DNA from: Puccinellia tenuiflora
Taxonomy: Eukaryota; Streptophyta; Magnoliopsida; Poales; Poaceae
DNA: 64,000 bases
Direction of reading: 5' to 3'
Assembly: GCA_012064385.1 (NCBI GenBank)
Contig: QRDG01000347.1
Location: 337,446-401,445 of the forward strand
Shown here piece after piece: positions 46,516-58,364 of this stretch; the stretch's first letter is position 1, and each line of letters begins with the position of its first letter. The notes under the pieces are model-generated. The model ran no database searches and was not told the DNA's origin. It was given only the letters and a program-made list of their open reading frames with translations. Made by a program: the position numbers and the translations under genes.

Positions 46516-48121
46516 TGATACGTGTCAAACGTATCTATAATTTTTGATTGATCCATGCTAGTTTTGTGATGTTGTCACATGTTTATACTATCATTTTATA
46601 TCATTTTTATTCATATTGTCGGACTAACCTATTGACAAGATGCCTAGCACCAGTTTTCTGTTTTTACTGTATTTTCGTTTCAGAAATTTACCACAGGAAA
46701 TATTCTCGGATCGCACTGGAAATTTACGAGAATTTTTTATTCGCCAAGACGGAGTTCCAGTCCGAAAGGGAGCCCTGGGGGCCACCCATAGCGCAGGGAC
46801 GGCCTGCGGCCACGGCCCCACCAGGACCCGCGGGTGGGACCCGCCCCTGCCCCTGGGGCATCGCCTTGGCCCCCTCCGACGCCTATAAAATCACAATTAC
46901 CCTAAAAACGTGGAGGATGGCCATTATTTTCCAAAGAAGTCACCCCGAGGCGCCGCCACCATAAACCCTGGTTCGGGGGTGATTCTGAAGCTGATCCCGA
47001 CACTCTGCCAGAGGGAAGATTGATCCCGGAGGGCTCTTCATCGCTATGCCTTCCTCCGGGATGATTTGTGAGTAGTCCACCTTGGAGTACGGGTCCATGG
47101 CAGTAGCTAGATGGTAGTCTCTCTTCCTTGTGCTTCATGTCTTATGATCTTGTGAGCTGCCTAACATGATCAAGATCGATTATTGTAATGTTAATTATGT
47201 GATGTGTTTGCTAGAATTCGATGGATTATAAAGTTATGATCAGATTGTGCATGATTCTTATATGTTGATTTGTGTTCTTGCATGCTCTCCGATGTGTGTA
47301 GTTACTTTGGCCAAGTGATTTTGTGTATCTCCAAGAGAGAGTATTTATGCTAGATAGTGGGTTCATGCCCCCTTTTGTTTCTAGACACGAGTGACAGAAA
47401 CGTCTAAGGGCGAGGGTGTGCTGTTGCTACTAAGGGTAAAACAGCGGTGTTAATGTTTCTTTTGATATTAGTATTGCTTAGTTATGTGCTTTACTTAATG
47501 CAATTGTCTGTTGCTTGCAACTTAATACCGTTGGGTGACAGGCTGGATAGCAATCCCACGGTGAACTTTTTAGACAAAGATGCAGTTGGACTCAACGGTC
47601 TTTGTTCATTGTCGTGATGCCTACATAAATATTATCATGTCCTTTTTGTCATAGTTAGATTAAGTTTGTGTTGTAATCTTGTCAATTGCCTAGCTGTAAT
47701 TTGTCTACCCATTATATGAGTGTTTTATTTGTTTGAGAGACTCCACTAGTGAACCAATGGCCCCCGGTCCTTCTTTTTAAATTGATTGAAACCTTTATTT
47801 CATCACTTTTCATCATCATTACATTTCTGGTCCACTTTCATATTTCATCTATTTCACCATATAATTAACCGCTTTGTTTTCTGCGAGACCGGAAAGATTG
47901 ACAACCTTTCCGCCGTTGGGGGCAAAGTAATTGGTTGAGTGTGTGCAGGTCCACGTCTGTTGAAGATTAAGCGCCAGAGATCTTCAACATTCACTTTTTT
48001 GTTTATTTCAAAGTCCTACTGGTTCGATAAAGCTCGGTTCGTTTACGAGGAAAAAACTGCTACTTGCTATATCCACGCCTTCGTTTGGGGCACCACCCAA
48101 CAATATTAATATACACCATCA
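46516..48121 (+). repeat. Solo LTR (gypsy, Athila-like) with CGAGG target duplication
   Basis: Begins TGATACGTGTCAAACG and ends ACACCATCA (1606 bp, TG...CA). The 5 bases before it (46511-46515, CGAGG) are repeated exactly after it (48122-48126), proving a clean single LTR left after recombination between the two LTRs of one element. The LTR start resembles Triticeae Sabrina/WHAM-type LTRs. Related LTRs occur at 57009 and 58365. Frames within are chance. Confidence 0.93.
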
Positions 48122-48126
48122 CGAGG

Positions 48127-48795
48127 TACGAAGCTTCGCCTTATGTCAGTGCCATGAGACATGTCTTATCATAGATTTTCATGCATCTGATGGAGGTGGA
48201 GAAAGTTATGTGGCTGCAATCGGAGGTTGGTAATGACGGAGACGATATTGGCTGCAATGAGGACTATGCGACACAGGTTTTTTCCATGTGTCAGGTGTGT
48301 TGGAGACTTACAACAACAGTCTTGGCAAGCGCGAGTGGCAACACAGGTGGATTGCATTCTTGGTGGTGTTGTTCGAGCACCGAGACATGAGTGATGTTCA
48401 GGGTGAAAGCTCAAGGTCTGGCCTTCACTGACTGTATCTGGCAATGGACTTGTTGATGGCATTGTCTTGGAATCTCGGTCTTTCTTCAGGGTGAAAGCCC
48501 AAGGTCTGCCTTTCATTGGTTGTACCTGGCAATGGCCTTACTGAAGGCATTGTTTTGTAGATCCTATTTTGCGATCCGGGTGTTGTATTTTGGTGGTGGT
48601 TAGAGTGTTGTTGTTGCAAGTGTTTCACTACTCCGACGGGGTCTTTGTTTCAATTTTCTCTCTTTTTTATTTTTTTCTTAACTGTGTGCATACTTAATGT
48701 CTTTCGATATCTTGTTGATGTAGAGAGTAGAGACTGGGTGTGTAATCAATATCTTGCGATATTAATGTATCCTTTATAAAAGAAAAAACATACCT
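48127..48795 (+). other. LINE-like 3' end remnant with 90-bp repeat
   Basis: A G/T-rich tract with two copies of a unit of about 90 bp starting GGGTGAAAGC (48401 and 48490), containing CAAGGTCTG and GGCAATGG. It ends with ATGTATCCTTTATAAAAGAAAAAA at 48767-48790 (a T-rich, then A-rich end). Such tails are common at the 3' end of grass LINEs. No reverse transcriptase is present, so only a 5'-truncated remnant is proposed. Confidence 0.45.
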
Positions 48796-49586
48796 AGACA
48801 TCTTAACCGACGAATCAGGTCTCAAGATTGACGAAGTTACAGGATGAAAACTTTCATTGCCTCTCATTAAAAAATATTCTGACTTTTATACTACACGTAT
48901 TCTGTATTTTATACGACACGTATGTGTCAAATCTCTGGGTTTCTTCACGCGTCTCGGTCCAGATCCCCTTCTCTGTTCAACGCCGCTCCTCTCGCCGGCC
49001 GGGTGAGGTGTCCGGGTCTTGCCGCCGACACAGCCCAGCTCCTCCGCGTCCGGCCGTCCTCCGCGGCAGAACCATCCCGCCAGGTGCGGCTCCATCCCCA
49101 TCTCCCCTGCCGACCAGTGATGGTGGCCGACGTCGATGGTTGATCCCATCCTCTTTCGAGATTCCACTGTGCGTGCGTTCGGGTCTACACTGCTAAGTGC
49201 TAACCGAGGGAGCTCCAACCTGCTACTGTATTGTACGTATATAGCGTAGGTTGACGCTGCCAGTGCCGCTGATCGCGCTCGTCTCCACAAGCACCCGTCG
49301 CCGGCGTCCGTCCGAGCTTCCCTTTGCTCGCCGGGAGTCACGCTGTGTCCACGGCACATCCATTCCGGCAGGTACGCTGCCGAGCTTCCATCTCCTCGCA
49401 TTCGTCGTTGCCTAGCCTGTACGATGCAGTAATGGTTGGATTTACCTCTTACCAGTCTTCAGATTGACGACGCAGGGGAATTCATTCAACCCACCGAGCA
49501 GTGTTCACTGTCTGGTGCACTTGTGGCACTCGTTGACTCACAACGCCGGAACACTCACAAGATCGCCGACATCTACCTCTTGGCAG
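48796..49586 (+). promoter_or_regulatory. Upstream region and probable 5' UTR of the NLR
   Basis: Ends immediately before the first NLR codon. TATA-like words (TTTATACTACACG at about 48886, ATTTTATACGAC at about 48905) precede GC-rich leader DNA with good donor contexts (CAGGTGCGG near 49081, CAGGTACGC near 49370) and a pyrimidine-rich acceptor (CAGTCTTCAG near 49462). This suggests 5' UTR introns, which are common in grass NLR genes. Exact transcription start and introns cannot be fixed from sequence alone. Confidence 0.45.
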
Positions 49587-52500
49587 ATGGCTACCGCGAT
49601 TGCGTTTGCTGGGAAGTCTGTGGCGATTCCAGCCATCTCATTCTTGGTCGGAAAGGCTTTCAGCTACCTTGACAAGTACCGCAAATCCCAAGGCATGGAG
49701 GAGCTGAAGAACCGGCTGCTGCTGGCCATGCCAAAGATCGAGGCCGTGTTCGACGTCGTCAACCCAGACCGCATCAAGGAGCAGAGCCCTTCCCTGGACG
49801 CGTGGCTGTGGCATCTCAGGGACGCAGTCGAGGACGCTGAGAACGCCGTCGATGAGATCGAGTACTATGAGCTGGAAGAGAAGGCCGAGGAACGGAAGGT
49901 CAGTGACTGGGGCTCCTCTGTGGCTAAGATGAAGCACACTGCTGTCAGATCTATTAAGAAAGTTAGTATCATGGACAAGACCCTGAAGAATTGTGCTCAC
50001 CGTGACACTCTCAAGAGACTGAGAAAGCTGTGGAAGGTTTGGACAGATGTGCTGCAGATGTAGTCAGTTTCCTCTCTATCGCAGACCATCTCAAAGGATC
50101 TGCTTCCACCAGCCAGCAGCTAGTTAACTATGATAGGGAGACAAGCTCTGAATTGAGTGCATCCAAATTTGTTGGGAGACAAAAGGAGAAGGAGGAACTT
50201 ATTAGATGGATAACCAAGACATCGGTTGACTCAGCTGATGCTGTGACAAGCACCAATAGTGTACCAATTATTTCAGTGGTTGGTCATGGCGGCATGGGGA
50301 AGACTACTTTGGCTCAGAGCATATGCAAAGAAGATGTTGTGCGAAATAATTTTGTGGTCATCTGGGTCACCGTGTCTACCAACTTCAACGCAACATCCGT
50401 GACAAGTAAAATTCTGGAATCTGTTACAGGGATAAAACCAGATTCTGATCATCTGGAACCATTACAAAAACTTCTCAAAGAGGAGTTGAAGTTATTCACT
50501 ATGAAGTTCTTGTTTGTTTTGGATGATGTGTGGGAAGATGAGAAAGAAGGTGAATGGGCTAAACTGTTTGCTCCTCTAAGGAATGTGAACACCGGAAGCA
50601 AAATTTTGTTGACAACCAGAATGCGATCAGTAGCAGACATGGCCACAAGCGTGATGGGAGTTGAAAGAGGCCATTGCTTGACAATACCAGTGCTAGAAGA
50701 GGATGAAAATATTGAGCTGTTCGATCATCATGTATTTTCTGGGCTGAATCAGCAAGGTTGTGAATTTCTCAAATCCACTGGAGAGCAAATTGCAAGAAAA
50801 CTTGGCGGATGCCCGTTGGTAACAAAGGTTATCGCGGGGCATTTGCGAGGTAATATGATGATTGGGTACTGGAATAGGTTCTTGCATGAAGTATTAGAAC
50901 ATTTCAGTGGAAATGAAGAAGGTATCATGGGGGTTCTCAGATTAAGCTACTACAACTTACCAACAGAGCTTCAGATTTGTTTCCGATACTGTTGCTTATT
51001 TCCACATGACTATGAGTTTGAAAAGAAAGAATTGATCCAAATGTGGATGGGTTCAGGATTGATCTCGCAACATGCAAGTCACTCACAATCTTTTGAGGAT
51101 ATGGGAGAACGAATTTTGCTTCAGCTGAATAAAAAATCATTTTTTGATCTGAAATCCAGAGTAGGTCGTTTTGAGGGAACAAAACAAGAATACTATGTAA
51201 TGCATGACTTGATGCATGATTTAGCAAGGAATGTGTCCTCTGGTGAATGTGCAAGAATCACTCATCCTGCCATGCTTCAAGATCATAACCGTACAGTCAG
51301 ACACATGTGCATTGCTAATATTCATAGTTTTTCTGTTGAGGAGGTCAGAAAAATCTCTAATTGGAAGTATTTGCGCACTATTATCATTGATAGTAGTAAA
51401 TATGTGGATAACATGGATGTAGTTTGTGCACTTGAAAGAGTTGTTGAAAGCTCGAAGTTTTTGCGTCTCTTCTGTTCAAGCCAGATCAGTCCTCGCCTCA
51501 CTGGCAAATGTGGTAAACTGAAACACCTTCGCTATCTCAGGCTGCCATGGATATCACCAGAGGGTATATGCGGGGTTGTTAGACTATATCACTTGATGCT
51601 ATTTTACTGCAATGATGTTTGGCAGAATGAAACAAAACAAGTCTTACAAGTGAGATATTTGGGGAACCTTGATCGCTTGCGATATGTATCATATGGATTT
51701 CGTCATATCGTTTCTAAAGTTGGACTGGGTGAATTCTCTATTGTCAAACTCACTAATCTTCAAGAGTTGCATAACTACCGGATAAAAGAAAGCAATGGCA
51801 ACAAATTAAGTGCAATCAAGAGCTTAAGAAATCTCCGGGTGCTACAAGTAAACGGGCTTGAGAATGTCAAGAATCCTGAAGAAGCTAGGGATGCCAAGTT
51901 GAATGAAATTATTTCTCTCAATTCGTTGTCTCTCAGTTGGTCTGCCAGTCGGTACGATAAAGCAAGCAAGGCAGATGAGTTAGTTCTTGACCACCTTCAG
52001 CCACATTGTAATGTTAGAGAATTGGAAATTTCAGGTTACACAGGCGTGAAACTTCCATTTTGGATTGAAGACCCCTCTTTCAAAAACCTGGTGTCACTTA
52101 AGTTGCGGTGTTGCTTAAGCTGGGAATGTCTTCCCTCTCTTGGAAAGCTAGTTTGGCTCAAACATATTGTGTTGGACGAACTTAGTAAGCTACAACAGAT
52201 TGGTCATTGGTCCAGTAATACCTCCATGGAATTCTTCCTACCTCCAAGGCTTGAAACTCTAGAAGTGCGTAAGTGTCAAAACTTACGTGAACTATCTGTT
52301 CTACCATCAAGCCTGGTGCTCTTGAGTATATCAGAGGTTGGACTGACCAAACTGCCTATGGTTGACTATGAGAGCAGTGAGACTAAGCCATCACAGTTAA
52401 TGAGGATTGATGTCTGTGCATGTCATTCTTTAACTTCGTTGGAAGGGAGTCTTTTGGAGCAGAAGATGTACATGGGAGCACTCCAGTACTTAAGGATTGA

Positions 52501-53248
52501 AAACTGTATCAATCTGGAGTCTGGGTCCATAGCACTTGAAGGAATGAATAAACTTACAGTACTCGAAATCAGTGGCTGTCCAAAGTTTAGCACGATGCGA
52601 TCTGTCGAAGTAGAGAACACTTATCTCATCCGGCTCAATCTATTTGGCTGCTCCGGCCTTGTCTCCCTCCCCTCAGCAGACGTGTTTATGAGTTTCAAAT
52701 TGCTACGGCATATGGTGATAGATGGGTGTGAGAATCTCTCGTCCTTGGGAGGTCTCGGCTCCCTTCCATCCCTTTATTACTTACGCATCGTTTGCTGCAG
52801 TAAACTTGTGGAAGTTGGGTCCTCCCTGAGTCCACATACATCATCCACTGGTGAGGAAGATCATGTGGTGCAGATCTATGGTCTTAGCATCGATCTCCCA
52901 TCCCTATTGCTTGTCGAGCCACTCAACAGACTCTGCCACACCATAGAGTTGGACATTACGGAAGGGTCACAGATGGAACTATTACCTGAACAATGGCTGA
53001 TACAGAACCGCCAATTCCTCCGATGCCTAAGGATATCAAAGGCCAAGTCCTTAAAATCTCTCCCGCTGAGCATGGTGGAACTCTCCTCGCTGGAAGAGCT
53101 CTGTATTAAGGAATGCCATTCAGAACTGTTGAACAATGACAATATCAGAGAAACTAAAAACTCTAAGCTCAACATGTTTTCACACATCCGTCGAGTGGTA
53201 ATAGGTACATCTAATGCCCCAGTTCCATCCGCGCTTAACTATTCTTGA
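49587..53248 (+). pseudogene. CC-NB-ARC-LRR (NLR) resistance gene, one-base frameshift
   Basis: Encodes a CNL-type intracellular immune receptor: a coiled-coil domain, an ATP-binding NB-ARC switch and leucine-rich repeats. Start chosen at 49587 (MATAIAFAGKSVAIP) rather than the in-frame ATG at 49464, because the Rx-type coiled coil begins here; the EDVID-like part is DAVEDAENAVDEIEYYE. The first frame ends at 50063. The NB-ARC and LRR lie in another frame from about 50030. In that second frame, by residue: P-loop GHGGMGKTT (85-93), kinase 2 LFVLDDVW (161-168), RNBS-B GSKILLTTR (189-197), GCPL in place of GLPL (260-263), CFRYCCLFPHDYEF (317-330) and MHD (391-393), then irregular LRRs to the stop at 53248. 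The switch at about 50024-50031 looks like one missing G. If it is real, the protein stops after the coiled coil. No other lesion is seen. Confidence 0.92.
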
Positions 53249-53779
53249 TTTATTCACAACTTATCAATAAATTCTCTCTAGTTTTTCTGTCCTTTTGAGT
53301 GCAAATTTTCTTCATATAATGTTGTAATCAATGTTAGCTTTTCTCTGTTATGTTTGTTTCCAATGCTTATTTTACTTCAGTCTTGTTGTTTTGTACTGGA
53401 GTTTTCCAGTATTTCCCCACGTGGTAAAAAACTCGGTGGTCCTTGCTTCAAGTTTTCCTACAAAGTTGAACTGACATTATTAAGAAAAGGGCAATCTACT
53501 TTCATTGGCAAAATTTCTATTGACATTGCGCTTTCCATACCAGTTGCTAGTGAGGAATATTTGCTGCATCATGTGTTTTTCGCACAACTGGACAATCTCT
53601 GCATTAAATTCAACATTGTAAATTTTACTTGCATTGCTCCATTCATTTATGTATTTACTTTCAACCTCGGTAATGATGAACTACATAACTGTGACAGTAA
53701 ACTTTTCCTGTCGTCAACCGGAAAAAAATTTGTTCAGCATCATGGGCAAGGAATGCGACATAAGGACTTATGAAAGACT
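53249..53779 (+). other. NLR 3' flank
   Basis: AT-rich sequence after the stop codon with AATAAA at 53267-53272, a possible polyadenylation signal. A frame at 53354-53773 shows no domain. No other gene is recognised. Confidence 0.45.
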
Positions 53780-54994
53780 AAGGTAAAGCACAATCTTGAC
53801 AGAACAATAATCATTTTGTTCTCCTTATTTCCTGTACTACTAAGTACTAATGTACCATACAGGTTCGGCTCGTTTTCTTTATGTTCTAACAAGTAACTCT
53901 TTTTTTAATGCATGAGCAATGGGCACACCGCTGGACTTAACTTACTGATGTTTCTTGTTTGTTCTTAATGAAAGCTACTAATCAAGTGAATACCATATTT
54001 TTCCAAAACAAAGTGGGCGAAATCAGTCCCCGTGTTAGACGAGGATAAGATTCAGAAACAAACCATAGAAAAGATAAAGCATATTCAGGTGCCAACACAT
54101 GGCACAAGCTAGAACACATGAATTTTTTTGGGTAGCTAGCTCGCTAATGCACAATCTTCGCGGAACAAGAAGCATTGTGTTCTCCTTATTCTCACAAATA
54201 CTAAGGCCTCCTTTTATTCACAGGATTTTTGTAGGAAAATCACAGGGTTCCAATTCCTATAGGAATATGTACTGTAGCACTGTTTGATTCAAAGGAATGC
54301 ACTAAAGGAAATTTGAAGGAACTTTTCCTTTGCAGACACAGTCCTAGGAAAATCAGTGGAAGGAAACAATCCGGTCTGAGCTCTTTTTTTGGTTCCTTTG
54401 CAAAGATCGAAGCAGATCAAACTTAACATCGCTGCTATACGTCTACCAAAGCCACTTAGCACTGTTATCTAAGCTAACTCAAGAAATATATTAAACTCCT
54501 TCACTTTTCCTTTACTACATTTCAAACGACCATGAAGGAAGTATTCCCGTGTTCTCCAATCCTATAGTATTCCACCTGCATTCCTATCAAATTCCTATTC
54601 CTATTCCTATTACTTTATTTTGAGATCCTACAAATCAAAGGAGGCCTTAAGTACTAATGTACTAAAGATTCAGTTCAGCTCGTTTTCTTCATGTTCTACC
54701 AAGCAAAACCTTTTTTGTTTGAATGATGAACAATGTGCACATTGCTTATTGCCGGTCACAGCTTACTGATGTTTCTTGCTTTCCTTTGTATTTCCACATT
54801 TGCTTGATACGTATTTATTCATTATAAAAAAGCTACTAATCATGTGAATAACATTTTTTTCCAAAAAAGGGCAAAAATCAGTCCTTTTGTTAGACGAGAA
54901 TAAGATTGAGAAACAAATCATAAGATAAATCATATTCAGGTGCCAACACATGGCACAACCTCATATAAATAAAAGAATTTGAATAACTAGCTCG
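53780..54994. repeat. Local tandem duplication, one copy carrying a MITE
   Basis: 53790-54150 and 54151-54994 (minus the MITE) share, in order, GTTCTCCTTATT, AGTACTAATGTAC, CTCGTTTTCTT, ACTTACTGATGTTTCTTG-like, AAAGCTACTAATCA, TTAGACGAG and AGGTGCCAACACATGGCACA. The copies have diverged by substitutions and small indels, so the duplication is old. Confidence 0.85.
54204..54647. mobile_element. MITE, 444 bp, TA or TAA target duplication
   Basis: The ends are AGGCCTCCTTT... and ...AAAGGAGGCCT, exact inverted repeats for about 11 bases with looser pairing further in (ACAGGATTTT versus GTAGGATCTC in inverse). TA is duplicated on both sides (54202-54203 and 54648-54649); reading TAA gives an equally good duplication, which would suit a Tourist/PIF-Harbinger MITE, whereas TA suits Tc1/mariner. 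The older duplicate of the locus (around 53840) has the uninterrupted site CTACTAAGTACT. No coding capacity. Confidence 0.82.
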
Positions 54995-55675
54995 CAGATT
55001 CACTAGTTAGTATGTCAGGTGCCAACACATCTGCTTGTTCTTTCAGTAGCATTACCTTGTATCTCCTTTTATGGATGGAGTTATGTAAGGAGATTATATG
55101 TGTGAAAGCTTGTCCAATGTAAGAGTGGCTAGAGGTTGTCCAAAAATTGCAGTATGATGCAGTTAGTCTAAACTGCGTTAGTAAACATTGATGTATTTTA
55201 ATATATTTTTGCAAGTACTGCCACAGCTAGTGCATTGGAGAAGCGCAATGGTACTAATTCCCGTCTTTGCTTATGTATCCATTAGATTATTTAGCACTGG
55301 AACAGCATATTACTGTTCAGATCATTTTTTTCTCTGAAGAAATATCTTCTGTTTTTTTAAAAGCTATTTTTTTTTAATCAGGGATGAGGATATGGATGTA
55401 CTTACTGGGTGAACCAACCAAATGATGACGAGGGAGTCGAGTCATCACAGCCTTGGTGGAGGAAATACCAGTGTTGTTTGAAGAATGCTTCTTAGCCTAG
55501 TGTTGTTCGGTTGGTCGGCTCCATCTGAAAGGTCTGGTAGCCTCTCTCTGTTTACTTTACACTAACTGCCCTGCATTCAGATATTTCAGCCTCTTAATTT
55601 ACTTAAATTCGTCCTTTTGTCAGGTAGTATTTGTATTGCCAATGAGGAAAGTGTGTCCTAGTAGTTTCCTCGAGG
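54995..55675. other. Gene-poor stretch
   Basis: Contains another piece of the nearby repeat (AGGTGCCAACACAT at about 55018) and T-rich runs. No gene, RNA or transposon end is recognised. Confidence 0.4.
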
Positions 55676-55935
55676 CAAACATCTGAAAGCTTCAGCCATG
55701 CAGGCAGGGAACTCGAAAGTCCTGGATAGAGTAGAGTGATATGAACATGTGTGGTGAAGAGGAATAATCTTCAGTGAGGGGGCAGTGGGTGAGAACTGTA
55801 CTCATTGCACGGAGAGTGGCGCGGGCTGCCTTGCCCAAACATCTGAAAGAATCATCCATGCAGGCAGGGGACAAATCTCTCCATCTTCCAAAGTCCTGAC
55901 ACAGGGTAGAATAATATGAACATATCAGACAGAAA
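55676..55935. repeat. Direct repeat, about 163-bp spacing
   Basis: CAAACATCTGAAAG followed by CCATGCAGGCAGGG occurs at about 55676 and again at about 55839, each followed by AAAGTCCTG and then GGATAGAG or GGGTAGAA plus ATATGAACAT. The two copies differ by a short insertion in the second. No gene found. Confidence 0.8.
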
Positions 55936-57008
55936 GTGGTGAGCAAATTAGCTAGGGCCGGATGGTTCTTTTTTCACACACCAGTCGATCCTGCCGATAC
56001 AGGTTATTTTTGTATTATCCGACAGTTCTCTGTGACTAAGCACTCTGTCATTTCCCCAAGTAAGGTTCACCTCGATGGTAATATAACTAGTAGATGCTTA
56101 AGGGGCCTGGGTCTCGAACCATTTGTGATGACACCCGAGCGGAGAGTCAAACTGGTATATATGGTGTGTTTGGTAGGTTGTGTCACTCTAACATGGCTTC
56201 CGATTCGATACGGCTCACCTTATACAAGCTGGACTCAGATTTTGTTAGGTGTTTGGTAGGTTGTATGTTCTAAAACAAGCTGAGATGAGATAGTGTTTGG
56301 TAGGTTGTATGTACTGAGATATGCTGAGATTATGCAAATATCAGAATTACGGACAGGTCCTTCAAATACAGAAACCAAAATTACAAATAGATCCAAAAAA
56401 GGCAATCAAGTCCTCATTCTCCTCAACTATCCCATCCTGCTTGCCGGCGTGGCGGCGCTGGCCGTGTAGACGCGTGGCAGCAGCGCTAGGAGGCGCTCGG
56501 TGGAGCCGGCCGACGGCAGGGCACGAGGCAACAGCGAGGCAGAGAGGGAGGCGGCAGGTGCGTGTGGAGGTGGCTGGCACTGGGCGCAGCCCCCACTCGC
56601 GCACGCGCATTGGCACTGCACCAGTATTGCTCTCTGTAGTTCAAAAAAAAAAGTATCGCTCTCTGCCGCGCTCCCCTCTATGTTCCCTCAGCTCATCGCG
56701 CTTCCGTTGAACAAAAATATTTGACGTTGGTCGAAACTGCTCGTCGCGCTTCCCTTGGTCGACGCCGATGACAAATTGGCGAATCCGGCGTCAGTGAGGC
56801 AAAATCTAGTGACTGCACGACCGGACACGCCGGATCCGGTGGTTGCGCGGCTGGACGACTCCCCCATCTCCTGACGCGGGAGATGTACGTGGGGACTGCT
56901 GCTCCTCTCTCTCTGTCATGTCCGCTGTGACGAGGATGCCACTGGACGGCTCGGAGGGCTCGATCTGAACAAGATTGGATGGCGAGCGGTAGGGGCTGTT
57001 GCGAGCTG
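55936..57008. other. Unassigned region with GTGTTTGGTAGGTTGT repeats
   Basis: GTTTGGTAGGTTGT occurs three times at 56166-56310, with CTGAGAT words between, like a small degenerate transposon, but no ends can be fixed. 56400-57000 is GC-rich without a recognised domain; frames of up to 130 codons are of arginine-, proline- and alanine-rich composition expected by chance. Confidence 0.45.
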
Positions 57009-58364
57009 TGATACGTGTCAAACGTATCTATAATTTTTTATTGATCCATTCTAGTTTTGTGATGTTGTCACATGTTTCTACTATCATATTACATCATTTT
57101 TATGCATTTTGTCAGACTAACCTATTGACAAGATGTCTAGTGCCAATTTCCTGTTTTTGCTGTTTTGTATTTCAGAAAATCTACTTCTGAAAATATTCTC
57201 GGAACTGGACGAAAATTTACGGGAATTATTTTTACGCCAAGACGAAGACGGAGTCCAGAGGGCAGCCCTGGGGGCCACTCACAGGACAGGGATGACCCCT
57301 CGGCCGCGGCCTACCTTGGAGCCGCGGGTGGGACCCGCCCCTGCTCCTGGTGGGTCCCCTCGGCCCCCTCCGACGTCTATAAAATCAGAATTAACCTAAA
57401 AACGTCGGGACAGCCATTATTTTTCAGAGAAGTCACCCCGAGGCGCCGCCACCATAAACCCTAGTTCGGGGGTGATTCTGAAGCTGATCCCGGCACCCTG
57501 CCGGAGGGGAGATCGATCCTGGAGGGCTCTTCATCGCCATGCCTTCCTCCGGGATGATTTGTGAGTAGTCCTACCTTGGACTACGGGTCCATGGCAGTAG
57601 CTAGATGATAGTCTCTCTCCTTTGTGCTTCATGTATTATGATCTTGTGAGCTGCCTAACATGATCAAGATCGACTATTGTAATGCTATGTGATGTGTTTG
57701 CTAAGATCCGATGGATTATGAAGTTATGATCAGATTGTGCATTATTCTTATATGTTGATTTGTGTTCTTGCATGCTCTCCGATGTGCGTAGTTAATTTGG
57801 CCAAGTGATTGTGTGTATCTCTAAGAGGGACTATTTATGCAAGATAGTGGGTTCCTGCTCCCTTTTGTTCCTGGGCACGAGTGACAGAAACGTCTAAGGG
57901 CGAGGGTGTGCTGTTGCTACTAAGGGTAAAACAACAGTGCTAATTTCTCTTTTGATATTAGTATTGCTTACTTCATGCGCTTTACTTAATACAATTGTCT
58001 GTTGATTGCAACTTAATACCGTTGGGTGACAAGCTGAATAGCGATCCCACGGTGGACTTTTTAGACAAAGATGCAGTTGGACTCAACGGTCTTTGTTCAT
58101 TGTCGTGATGCTTACATAAATATTATCATGTCCTTTAAGTCATAGCTAGAATAAGTTTGTGTTATAATCTTGTCAATTGACTAGCTGTAATTTGTTTACC
58201 CATCATATTAGTGTTTTATTTGCTTGAGATACTCCACTAGTGAACCCATGGCACCCGGTACATCTTTTTACATTGATTGCAACCTTTATTCATTACTTTT
58301 CATCATCATTACTCCTCTGATCCATTTTCATATTATCGTTTATTTCACTATACAATTAACCGCT
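57009..58364 (+). repeat. Gypsy LTR (second copy of the TGATACGT family), 3'-truncated
   Basis: Starts TGATACGTGTCAAACG and matches the solo LTR at 46516 up to CAATTAACCGC (equivalent to about 47872 there). It is then interrupted by a second LTR of the same family beginning at 58365. Its own last part is not found again to the right, so that end was lost. Confidence 0.85.

Noticed and set aside
49464..49586. Upstream in-frame ATG at 49464 as NLR start
   Set aside because: The extra 41 residues do not resemble an NLR N-terminus, a probable splice acceptor overlaps the site, and the usual coiled-coil start is at 49587.
49895..50075. An intron that would bypass the NLR frameshift (donor-like AAGGTCAGT near 49896, acceptor TCAG near 50071)
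   Set aside because: The skipped part (SDWGSSVAKMKH, DTLKRLRK) looks like conserved NLR coding sequence, so a frameshift is the simpler reading; RNA data could still overturn this.
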